Assembly: GCA_030549335.1 (NCBI GenBank)
Contig: CM060190.1
Coordinates: forward strand, 65,424,118-65,488,117
Direction of reading: 5' to 3'
DNA: 64,000 nt
Source: Pontederia crassipes
Lineage: Eukaryota > Streptophyta > Magnoliopsida > Commelinales > Pontederiaceae
Shown: positions 12,581-24,700 of the stretch, in pieces
Position numbering within the stretch: position 1 is the stretch's first letter
Layout: the number at the start of each line of letters is the position of its first letter
Notes under the pieces: model-generated
Seen by the model: only the letters and a program-made list of their open reading frames with translations
What the model was told of the DNA's origin: nothing
The model's database searches: none
Translations under genes and position numbers: made by a program

Positions 12581-15500
12581 ATGGCGACGACGGCGACGTC
12601 TGTCCCGTGGCGCCCCAAGCTCCGCTTTCAGCCTCCGCCGGTGGCGTCGCCGCCGCGTGCTGCCCCTTATCGCCGCCACCCGTCCTCCGCCGTTCCATTT
12701 CCATTCCTCGCGCCCATTCGCGCCTTTGGCAGGAGCGACTTTGAGGGGTTTGCGCGGCGCGTTACCTCCGGCGAGGCATTCCGGGACGCCCTGAGGGGCG
12801 CCAGCGATGGCATCGAGCAGCTGGCCTTCGAAGCTCGCCGCACCGCTGAGCGCCTCGACCGCCGGTACTCCCTCTCTCGCCGATTCGACTCCGCCGCCCG
12901 CGCGGCGTCCGTCCGGGCACGCGAAATCGACCAGGAGTTCGGCATCGGCCAGCGTTGGAGGTCGTTCTCCGTAGACTTCTCCAGGAATTGGCCTAAGGTT
13001 GTAGTTTCCCCATGGAATCCTTATTTTTGTTGTTTTGCACCTTTTCTTGTAGAACTTTTTAAAGATTCTAATCTTCAAATGTGCTTTCTTCTGTCTTGCA
13101 GTACGAGAAAGAGTTCAACAGCTTTGTCAGAACACCTCTCGGCAGAGGATTTGGGGTGAGTCATTCTCTATGATTAATGTTTGGATAACGAGTTTGAGCT
13201 TATCAATGTTTAATTGTTAGTATCAAACAGATTGATTCATATGTGAATCTCCGCTTTACATTAATTGCCCAAGTTGGATAAAAATTTCTTAAGTAGCGGT
13301 GTGAAGTTTGGCACTTCAAACTACTGGTGTATCATGTGTGTATATATATCTAATATCTCTGTATATGTTTGGAAAATTCACTAATGAGTAAATTTACATA
13401 TTTGTCCCACATGCCGAAGTCCAAATAACATATTATCTAAGGGATAAATGAGTTTACGAAGCAGCATTCCCTTCACACAGTGTCACACGCACTCGCTGGA
13501 GAGAGAGATCCGGATTCGTGTGACAATTGGCGATTGCGAAGAGAGAGAGAGAAAGGGCGAAGAGAGAGAGACTGCCGGCAATTGGGAAGAAGAGAAAGAC
13601 CGTCCTATTTCTTGCCAGAAAGATATCCACCATTGATGATGTCAAGATTGTTGAATCATATGTTTTGATGATAACAAATTAAATTGGACATAAAAGTTAC
13701 TAATATATATTTAAGGGATGATAATGTAGGTGTAAGATTGTTATGACCTCATTTGCAGAAGAAATCGCTAAGTTAAACGATGAAAATAAAGATTCTGCAC
13801 ACGACCGATCGACCGGCCATACCGATCGGACAATCGATATCAAGCGGTAAAAATGACGAGACTGTACCCGTCGATGAATTGGTCGTTGCACCGGTCGACC
13901 GATCAACTCGAAGGCCCATTCAAGAAATGTTGAGACTATACCGGTCGACGGTCCGGTCATTGCACCGGTCAACCGATCAACGCAAAGATGAATTCCATAA
14001 ATGACGAGACCATGTCGTCGAAGAACCGGTCGACTGGACAGCGGATAAAATCATAGATATCGCGCAACGGTTATATTGACAGGTCGACTGGCCTATCAAT
14101 GTAATCGACCGGTACATATGAACAGTAACAGCTATCTTTCGAAAATTATGGAAGATTTTTTGGACGAAATTTTCATTGTAGAAACCTACAAAAGGAGTGT
14201 CAAAGCCTGAAGAAAAATTATCCAAGCAAGCAAGATTATTCCAAAGTTATTTTCAAGTTCTTAAACCCAAAGTTACAAATTCTTTCCTTTCTCTTTTAAG
14301 CTTTGAATGTGAGAATATTTTGTAAGAAGAGAGTTGGAGGGAATCATTGTGTTCAGATTTAGTAAAGTTGAGAGCTCTTTGTAATAAGAGGTGTGTCTTG
14401 CCTCTTGAATGAAGAAGTAGGCGAATGGTGTAAAAATGATTGTTCTCTCCCTACAAGATAAGAGAATGATAGTGGATCTCCGACAATCTCGAGGTCGAGA
14501 AGTCAGAGAGGAGACGACATATAGTGTCTTTTTGTGTTTGCTCTTTATCTCTCACTTACTCTTTATCATTATTTGCTTATGATCGGTTTTATTGATTTTC
14601 CGAAAGTGATTTCACAAAAAAAAATTTTATACACCAATTCACTCTCTCTCTTGGTGCTTTCGATCCTACAAAGATCGCACTGCCCTTGATTCACGGATGA
14701 ACGACTCCTCTCACGCACGACACTGTGCAAAGCGAGTTCTGCTTTGTATACTCATTTATCCCATTATATAATTATAAACATAAGGAGAATCAATAGATTG
14801 GCTCTAAGGCTTGATTTTGACACAGACCAGGTTGTTAAAAAACACAAGCACACAGCCTTAGAAGGTGCAAAACAAATCTTTATTTCTTTTTTACATTCAG
14901 TGATGGTTTAAGGAAAGTTCCTTGATCACGATTAACTTGCTACGATTTTTAACCCCCAAGTCAAACGGGTACTTGGTGACATCCCTCAAACATCTACTAT
15001 TATACACAGAATGATTGACCATACAAATGGTTCAATTTTCTCTAGAGGAGGTGGGATTGTTTTTTCCTCAGCAGCTACCACACAGCTGCAAAAATGAACT
15101 CAGATGGGCTATGTGCTCTCTTCTTTCAGAAGCTATATTCAAAGTAAGTTCACTGATCCTGTGATTAAGAGACACTTGCGTGACTTCCTGGGGCATTGGT
15201 CATGGTCTACATTTCAGAGGCGCAGAAGCAACAGTTTCTAGACCATTTAGTAGCAACAATAAGATGGCAGATGTTTTTCGAGTGACAAGGAATCAGAGTA
15301 ATATATACATATATACACAGCATTTTGGGAACTTCTCGAAATACCATGGAAATCTTCTTGGTGGCCCAATTTATTGTACATATAGTTCATGTAACCGTAA
15401 TTTGTAATAATTGTCCTCAGGCTCCAATTTTGCATCTTTACAATTTGACATCATTAATCATTAATTGTGCAATCATGAACATGAATATATCAGAAAACCT

Positions 15501-17672
15501 TTTGGGGCATAATGGATCTGTATGTTTTCTTCTCATTCAGAATCTTCTTGTTATGAAAATTTTGTAACTGCACTTATTTGCATCGTGTTTTCTTATCTTT
15601 CCTCTCTTTTTTGCAGTCAATCTTCTTGCTATGGTTCATATTATCCGGTTGGATGTTCAGAATTTTTATTTTAGCTACATGGATATTGCCATTTGCAGCA
15701 CCTTTCCTCATTGGAAAACTCGCTAATAATCTTTCTGTTATTGAGGTATGTTATCTAATATATATAGCATATTTACGTTTTTCGCCATTTTTTTACAGAT
15801 GTATTTATCTGAAATATGATTTTTTTTCTATACAATAGTTCTTTGGAAGAACAAAAAAAAAAATAAAAATAAAATGAGAATGCCATTTGAATTATCTAAG
15901 AAACTGATTTCATTCAGTTAGCTTCTGAAATGGACCAAAGTTGCTCATTTATTTTGGGGAATTAGGAGTTATGTAACTCCAAATATTCCAGCCAAGGTGG
16001 GTATTACTTGTCATCAGAATTTAATTCTTCTGCCAGTTTCTTTAACTCTGATTAATAGATTGTCATTCTGATGATCCCAAGAACATCCTGTGTAGACCTT
16101 TTCTCTCTTATCTTAAATTCCTCCCTAACTAGTTGGTCTATTGACATGTACTTCATGTTTGCATTTGACCATGTCCCATTAACATTAAAAGAAAAACAGC
16201 AATGCTTCTCTTGCTTCTTTTTTCCACCCGTGCTAATTTTTTATTTCGAACATAGACATCATCTTAATTTGCCATTATTCACCACTGAGGCACTGAACTT
16301 ATTTTCTGTTGTTCTCATTCTTATTTGTTCTTTTTATCAGAGGGAACTTTAGTCTCTGCCACACATAACAGTTACAAATTTCAAGCATTTATTTCCCTAG
16401 AAAAAAATCAAGTAATCGTCTTAAAGAGACATTTTGCAGAACTATGTTATCCACACCTTAGTTTGCTCCTTTTTTTTTCTACCAATTTCCTGTATAACAG
16501 TGGCATGAAAGATTCTCATCATAATACTTCTTCTCTAAAAGCATATATTGCATATGTAAAACATAAATAATTTTATTCCTAAACCATTATGAAGCACCAT
16601 TGTTTGTTATTTGTGTTTTTGTTAAAGCTAGCAATCATGTTTCAAAGATCTGAGTGATTACAGTTATAAAGGATAATATTACGCTTCAAGTGGATAGTTA
16701 TAAAGGATAAAATTACTCTGAGCACACAGTACAAGTAAATGAAAAGGAAATCACATGTCCAAAAGATTGTGGATAGTTTTTCTCAAAGTGTTGTAGGAAT
16801 TTCAACTACTGGATTATGGATGCTGATTTTTCCATATGATGTTCTTGATGAGAGTTGACAACAAAAGGTTCTAACAAGTTGTGGAAGACTTATGACAATC
16901 GCTCCATATGATAATGAACAAATATGGTTTACATACAAATTTTAATGAAAAAATTTCTGAACAGCAAAACATATGTGATAAAGCAACTGCCATATAGTTT
17001 ACTTTCAACCATTGATTAGTTCGTTATTGCTTTTTATGTACTGCCCAGATCCTTTAAAGTTATGACTTAGATCTGTGACTGTTGTCCTATTATTTAATTA
17101 TGCCAGTCATATTGCAAAAGGAAAGTTTATGAAATAACGACACTATTTGATGCCACTTGGAAACCAGTCAGCTCGTTACCACATCTAATCTAGAAAGCTC
17201 TTCCAATGAATCATTTCATTTGAGAGAAGCAATGTCTGCAGGTCGTACTAGACAGTAGAAGCATTTCCTGTAGTTACTTCTTGAATTGGACTGACTGGAA
17301 TGCCAGTCCAATGCAAACTATTTGAATTTGTACATTTTCCTTTTCTCACTCTCTAATAAATTCATATTGGAAATCTTACAATATATTTGCAACCAGGAAA
17401 TATTAACATCTTCACTGATAGATAATTACTGATGTGGAACATGATAATATTCAGTTATTCTTGTTGCAAGTTTGCAGCTCTGATATGCTTCTTCAAAACT
17501 TATTCAATAGGGTTCCTGTCCGGCTTGCCAAAGGCGTTTCATGGGTGTTCGCAACATGACTATTTGCTGCACTGGTTGTGGAAATATTGTTTGGCAACCA
17601 AAAACTGATTCATCACGAGGGTCAAGTGGCTCAGGACCTGATATAATTGATATTGAAATCGAGGAAAAGTAG
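12581..17672 (+). CDS. Predicted chloroplast membrane protein with C-terminal zinc ribbon, 4 exons
   Basis: Exons: 12581-12997, 13102-13155, 15617-15745, 17511-17672, all phase 0, giving 253 aa. The N-terminus (MATTATSVPWRPKLRFQ) is rich in Ser, Thr, Ala, Arg and Pro and lacks acidic residues, like a plastid transit peptide. Residues 50-139 look helical and charged. Residues 158-195 hold one long or two short membrane segments (SIFLLWFILSGWMFRIFILA onward). Residues 201-230 form a zinc-ribbon-like motif, CPAC at 203-206 and CTGC at 220-223, and the tail is acidic (DIIDIEIEEK). I do not recognise a named family and assign no function. An ATG in good context is used; an in-frame TTG 45 bases upstream is ignored. 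Exon 1 is very G+C-rich. Intron 2 is enlarged by a nested mobile element. Confidence 0.75.
13441..14762. mobile_element. MULE-type MITE interrupted by a solo LTR
   Basis: The left end GGGATAAATGAGTTTACGAA and the right end (reverse complement GGGATAAATGAGTATACAAA) are inverted repeats, and the pairing continues through AAGCAG and CACAGTGTC. The flanks ATTATCTAA (13432-13440) and ATTATATAA (14763-14771) are 9-bp target duplications with one mismatch, typical of Mutator-like elements. Without the nested LTR the element would be about 295 bp. It lies in intron 2 of the plastid protein gene and codes for nothing. Confidence 0.8.
13649..14670 (-). mobile_element. Solo LTR (copy 1) nested in the MITE
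   Basis: On the minus strand it starts TGTAGGATCGAAAGCACCAA and ends TATGATTCAACA, so it has TG...CA ends. Perfect 5-bp target duplications AAGAT flank it at 13644-13648 and 14671-14675. It contains many GGTCGACCGG-like motifs and no open frame of note. No internal retrotransposon domain adjoins it. The start resembles LTRs of Ty1/copia-type plant elements, which is family knowledge of modest certainty. Confidence 0.85.
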
Positions 17673-18718
17673 CCAACATTTAGAAGAAGTTGAGTTAAAA
17701 AAAACATGAGGTCACTTCTTCGCTTGGTGGTTTCTTGTTTCAGAAAGTTATTGCTTTATCTTGTACATGAAATTATGCATTTTTGAATTTCTTGCATGTG
17801 TATAAGATAGTTTTTTTTTTAAGAATAAGAGATTTGCAGATCATGATAAAGTTGTTGACTGTAAATTATCTAAATCATTTCCCAGTGTTTATGACCTTAG
17901 TACAACTGCAAATGATGGTGCGTACATGGTTTGTTACTTTACCGCATCTGAATCGAGTGAGGAGGCTGCCTTAACATTTCACTAGTAAGGATAATATTGA
18001 TGTTTTAAATTTGTAGTTGGGGGACATCCAAAGCAAAAAACGAGAAACAATTTTCTGGGTTTTCTTGAGCAATCCGGAAAATAATACTAGTTTGATTTCT
18101 CCTAAAAGCCTTAATTCTACTTCATCATAGTGGATATCATCAAAAGTGATGTTTAAAAAATCTGCCACATTATTTTTTCTTTATATAATAACACTCGTGG
18201 TGTGTTATTGTGATATTCCCTGTGCTCATATTGTGAGGAAGAAAAAAAAAGCAAATTACGGAGACTAGCGGAAGGCACGATTTTGGAGACATTTTGAACG
18301 GGCAAAGTTTGCAAGGAACATTTCCCGACTAAATATCAAAGGTCAATAATGCTCAGTTGCTAGAATATGGGACTTCGACAAACATCAACTGATGGAGTAC
18401 TCTGTTACACTTTGCCCTTGTATCATCCAATCAAGAGGAATGCCAATTAACAATGAGATATATTACAAAACAAACACTTGGTACAAACCGTGGAATAGAG
18501 ATATAGAGCTCACGAACAATCGATAATACATAATGTTAAATCAATTTACGGATAATACATAAATTACATCAATTTGCACACAAATGCAATCAATTCGTAG
18601 GGTAACTGATCGCCAATTGAACGGACAGAAACAATGGTTTTTCATTCAAGCACCGCTAAGAAAAATAATCTAATGGGAGAAGATATGATACATGATGTTG
18701 CAGACTGGTCTTTTAACC
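17673..18718. other. Intergenic region between converging genes
   Basis: This is the shared 3' region of the plastid protein gene (+) and the dynamin gene (-). It is A+T-rich with no coding signal. It should contain both polyadenylation regions. No repeat family was recognised. Confidence 0.5.
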
Positions 18719-21700
18719 TCATCTTGCCCATGATACAGCGTCAATCTCGTCTCTTGCATTTTTGTACAGTTCAAGCCTCTTGGCACACTGCTGCCTGCGC
18801 TCCATCAACGCGGGATCTTCATCAAACAGCTGAGAGAGCTGCTTGGCCTGCAGTTAAAGAAGCAGATTAGGTACTCCGGAAACGGTAGCAGAAAGATTAA
18901 TACACAGAGGTCAGTGGTTACTGGACCTCTTTCTTCCCCACGAGCGTATAAAAGTGAATGAGTAAATTGCGCCTAGCCTCTCTAACTTGGCAATACACCA
19001 CTGCCTTCGGGATGGTGTTCCTCAGAGTTTCTGACACCATTCCTATGTATGATGAAACATTCGAAGCTATCCTCCTGAAATGTTCGTCCGCATATCTATC
19101 AATATTGGATGGAGTAGGATTCCTGTCAGGGCGTCCAGGAGGATTCCCAGCCTTCTCGACTTCTTGTGGAAGCTTCCTGAAAAAGTCTACAGTTAGATAC
19201 GATGACTCCATGTCGACCAAGCGTAGTGTTGTTCTGCGGCTATCCTCACGGAACTTCTCCAAGGCTTCATATGAAGCAGCTGCTAGTTCCGCTTGGAGGG
19301 AGGGAAATCGTTTCAACTCCTAGAATGAATAAAAATCAACATATGCTTAGTCATCTATATGCAGTAGTCCAGTTCAAACAAGTGTTGGAACATAAACCTG
19401 AGTCTCTCCTATTGATTTCCTGACCAACTCTTTCAGAACAAAATGGACCTACAAAAAAAGCCAAAAGTCCAACTCTTTTTTAGACCTATAACGTCCAGTT
19501 AGAGTGCGAACAATGTCTAGTACAGAATCAAAAGACCAGACAGAACTTACAGCATCCACTGAGGCTTCAGCTGGACCTCTAAAATAGTTTAGAGAACTTT
19601 CAATTAGGCGACGGTAACCTTGCTCAGGAGCAATCAAGTGGGGTTGATAACCATCTGCTTCTGACACCACTTTTTTAACATTTTGCAGGGAGAGATGCCG
19701 ATCAAATGGAAGTTTCTTCAAAGCAGCAGGGAGTTGATTATCAAAAACTCCATAGATTCGATCACCACCAGGTCTCCTGTTGAAAAGGATCTAGGATATG
19801 AAGAAACTGATATGTAGTTGTGAATCTATATACTCCAATCCATAATTATACAGATATGAGCAAAGCTTATACACTGGGATGAATCAATACTAATTCTTCA
19901 AGGTACAGTTAGCAGGAAAACATGATGACGACAGTTAGACTTCTCAAAGAAGAGACTAAAAAATTCTAGGCCGAAGTAATTACTATGTAGATGTTCTGTT
20001 AATAAAGGCCAATAAGCATAAAAGTAGCCATAAAATGGTATGGAAACTAGAGATCCAGTCACAGAACAAGTTATCACTTTGACTCACGATAAAACTTTTT
20101 CTGGAAGGGGTTTCAACACAAAGCTTCAATAATAATGATCGACAAAAAGAAGAAATGTCTTTATGCAGAATGAAACTCCTTATTTATAATATCCATGGTT
20201 TTCACAAGTCTATATATAGGGACAACCATAACACAATTTACTCAACTCTGAGTACGATATAAGTGCAAGCCTACTTCCAAATCAGTCAACTACTCATCAA
20301 TGGACAGTTCCAAACATCCAACTGCAAATTGTCGTGAACTTGCACCCAGTTTAAATCAACATAACAAGGTCTATAGCTTTCCAAGAAAGCATGCAATATG
20401 GCTTCCGCTAGAAAAGCTTCTGCGATGAAAGTCACTTTCATGCTCAAACTGTCAGTCACTCACACCATACTGACTGCTCAGTACTGCGTCAAGGGATCAA
20501 CATTAACAAAATGATGCAATATTTAAGTCTTTACCCCCCATCAAGATGTTCCTTGAATATCTTGTCAAATGCACGGCAGAGTTCCAATATAGTGTACAAC
20601 TGAGCCTGATCACCGCAAAGATCAAATGTGATTCAGGTAAACAAATTTTTCGAGGTATTAATACAAAAAATATCCAAGTAAATATCTCACCCCCGAATCA
20701 ACAGCAATGGGTCTACCAAGATGGTTCATCTCTGCTTCAAGTTCATCAATAGTTTTGTTTATCAAAGATGTAATACTTGGAATACGCGCTCTTATAACAG
20801 ATTCTAGGTGCTGAAATAGAAACCAAAATTTGTGAGTTCGTGACAATCACACTTCATAAGTTCCATCCATCAATGGGAAGAATCTCAGCTGATGTACCCT
20901 TGAAAGAAGTTTTGCAAGATATTCTGAGCCCATTTTACTAGCTAGATGTGAATAGTCAGGACTATTAGCAAAATACTCCCTTTCCTTTCGCCTGGCAACA
21001 ATCATGTCGACATTCTTATTAATATCAGCTTGCGAGCGATTAACAATTCCAACCCAAGGATGTTGGAGTCTGTAAGATCTTCCTTCAAGAACCTAAGGAA
21101 CAAAGAAAATAATATGATAGTGTGTGGATATCATGATTCATGACCATGATAGTCTCTCATGAAAAGCTCACCTACCTCTAGTGCATTTGTTCCTTTATCC
21201 ATCAGATCAAGCTTTGTTAACACCCCAAATGTCCTATCACCTGCAAAATTATAAATAAAGTTACCCTGGAGTGTTCTTTCAAGTAAAGTTACATTGAATT
21301 GAAATGGGAATTAAGTCATGGCCGCACATCACAATGATATAACACATTCAGTATTTATGTTAGAAATGCAATTAGCACCACCACATTATAGCTGAAGATA
21401 CTCATACTGGAACAAACCTGTTGGATCAACTTCTCTGGCCAGTTTAATGGCGTCAGATGTTGCAATATCTTGATTGGCAGGTGATATCGCCAATATAATA
21501 CAGTTCGGCTGCGAAAATGACATACATGATCATGACACTGCTTCTATATGATTCTCAAAACAGAACAGATAGAAGCAAGAAATACACATAACAGGAAAAG
21601 AAGTTTAAGTTCAAAGATTAGCCCCAAGGACTTCATTAGTTCGGGACTAAAGACTGGCTGGCAGATTTATCTCAGCCATTTTCGGGTAGAAACAAAGAAA

Positions 21701-24700
21701 AAAACTGGATAACCCATCAAAGAAAGGGACAAGAAAATATTATATTAACTTATCTTTCTTGGAATCTATATTACACCACAGGTCAGTTCTTAATATTGCT
21801 CTCACGAGCTTATCTCAAACTTTAAGCATCTCATTATATTGTTGGGGTTTCATTAGTTAAATCCAGAGTCAGGTTTAATTTTTGCTTCTGTTGACTCTTC
21901 TCGAAAGGATGTAAGAAAGTTATGGAATAACCTTTTCTTCTGTAGGATGTTAGTGTTTATATTTGATATAATTTGAAATGATATTGCTAAAATAATTTAC
22001 TTAGTTTGTAACAGTTTATGTGCGACAAAGAAAACTATACATTTCAAATAGAAAACAATGAGCACTAAAAGAAACACCAAAAGCAACAATGAATATCATC
22101 TATTGAAATAGATGCATTGCTGGAATGAGAAGGGCCATCAACTAAAAAATATTGTTTAGAAAGCCAATATAGTGAACATTGACAGCATGAGTGAAGAGTT
22201 ATATATGAGACCCCTTATACAACTATAAGTAAATAGAGAAACTGCAAAAATTTACAGTGACTGGGTAATAATGAAATGGCAAGACCTTGCATGCGTCAGA
22301 CACACAATACTCGAGGAATGGTCACAGTATTCTAATATTTGGAAAATGAGGTAACTAGATGCAGGAATAGATTTCTATACTCCATATTTATCAATTTATT
22401 GAATAATGTATGACAAGACCACCACATAAGATGTTGCAGAAAGATTTATAAAGGTGTCCATTATCAAACTAACTTGACAGTTACCAGCAAGTAGAGCCAT
22501 GTTGGGTCTCCACACCATACATAAAGACAAGAAGCATTGATACTTTAGAGTCTTAATGATGTAGGAGAGTTTAGTTTATGGGCCGTTTGGTCCTAGTCTT
22601 TGGTCCTTAATTATAGGCCTTTAGCATGATCTATGTACTTTAGGCTTTTAAATTCCTTTCTTTAGATTCAATTGTTAGCTTTTCCTTGTTATTTGGAACA
22701 CAGGATTGTTGGAATTCCATATAAACCCTGTTGTAGTTGTTGAAAATCTAAGAGATTGGATGAATAATATTTATCTCCAGTTAAATTCTTGTAAGTGGTT
22801 AACTTAACTCGGGTCATGGTCAGTTTACAACACTTACCTTGTACAGGATTTAATATAAATATCATGAAGGTTGACATACATGTATAGACTCTATAGAGCA
22901 AAAGAATCATAAAAATATGTGCTTCTGGCTATCTCAATATGACTTATGTGCATTCAACATTTCCATTAAGTAATCACATGTATTTTAAGGTTGAATAGTA
23001 TACCTTCTCAACATAAGAGCGAACCATATTTTCAATGTCTTGCACAATGCTCTCCGGCTGCCCCTCTGCGTAAATAAATAAATATATTTAAAAGAAACTA
23101 AGGAACAAAGATAACAGGCGAAATCATGTTAGTAAACCTATATACAACATTAGAAATACATACCTATAGCAACCTTCGTTAGACCAGGTAGATCAATAAG
23201 TGTCAGATTTACAACTGCCAACAATAAAAAAACACCATTAAAGAGAATAAATAAAATGTCAAAGGCATTCTTAAAAATTAATTATTGTACATGGAAAGGT
23301 GATTTTTTTTTTTTGCTTGTTTGTCAAACACTTATACTGATCAACAGAACTTGAGCAGATTCAGTTGTTCAAAAAGTATACTTTCAACAACAATTGTGAT
23401 GAATAAACTTGTTTCCAATTCGATAAAAGATCAGAATCAATAAATTACTGAGGAAATTTTTTACAGAAATTCACAGGAAACTAACTTTAATTGGAAAAAT
23501 GGAATTGATACACACGCGTGTATGTGGACTCTTGTGTGCACACGTAGGTAGAACAAAAGAAGACAAAGATAAGTTAGGAGTTAGGATGCTCATACTATCA
23601 GACCCATACTGAGAGAGTTGCCTGTCAAACTCCGAGCTAAACTTGAAATTTAGGATTCTTGCTTAAATTGGGATCACTCAGAGCTAAATTATTTAATAGT
23701 AGGTTGACCCTATCACCCAAGATCTGGTTATGCTAAATATAAAGCATGAGGGAAAATGAACTTTGTAAGCACAACCAACTGAAGCCAGCAGTCTTAACTA
23801 ACATTTTAAAATTGAGAGTGGAGACAGATCAACTGGTATTTACCATGTGGCGAGTATATGCTGAGATGAATAGGAACAGGTGATATTTGTTTAGTTTTGC
23901 CAGTTAACCTGTCAGTGTCATCTTGTATTTCCTTACGCACAAGAGCTGCATAATCAATTAAAAGGCATTAGAAAGCAGTTATATTAATTGAATGTATATT
24001 ATGATACTTTACTATAATGGAATGCTGATCTACATCCAGTTTTATCAGATTCATTTAAATATAGGATTACATAATTTTCTTGATGTCTTAGCAAGCAAAT
24101 GAAGAAATTTGTGATGATGTTTTTTTTTTAAACAAATTTGTGATGATGTTACAAATATAATCAAAGTAGACTACATAAAACTAAGGGTGTTCACGGGCCG
24201 GGTTGAAAAAATTTTTAAGGTCAGACCCGACCCAACCTAGCCTGGGCCAGGTTGGATTACCGGACCACCATTTTTATTTTTTATTTTTTCTTTTACATTT
24301 TTTGATATAACATTTTATTTTAAATATGAAAAATACATTTTTCTATATTTAGAATACTTTATTTCCATATATTTTTAAATCTTAAAAATAAATAAGTAAA
24401 TATCTCAAGGGTCAGAATTTTTCAACCTGAATCCGACCCGATTCCATCAAGTTCACTGGGTCGATCGAACCAGGTGAACACCCTTAGATAAAATGAACTT
24501 ATGTGGTATTGATTGATCATCAAATACTTCACAGATAAATCAATAGTTAGCCCGCTGTGATGCATGTTTCTGAATGTTGAAAAATGAAAAAACTAGTGTA
24601 GTTAAGTTGAACATGGATGTTTAGAGGCATTTCTTTTCCCTTTTCCTTTGGGAGTAGTAATGAAGGAAAAATATATATGTTGCCCTTCTTGATGAAAAAT

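Noticed and set aside
22480-22800. LTR-like text in a dynamin intron (tataaaccctgttgtagttg)
   Set aside because: It resembles a retrotransposon LTR end, but TG...CA limits and target duplications could not be found.
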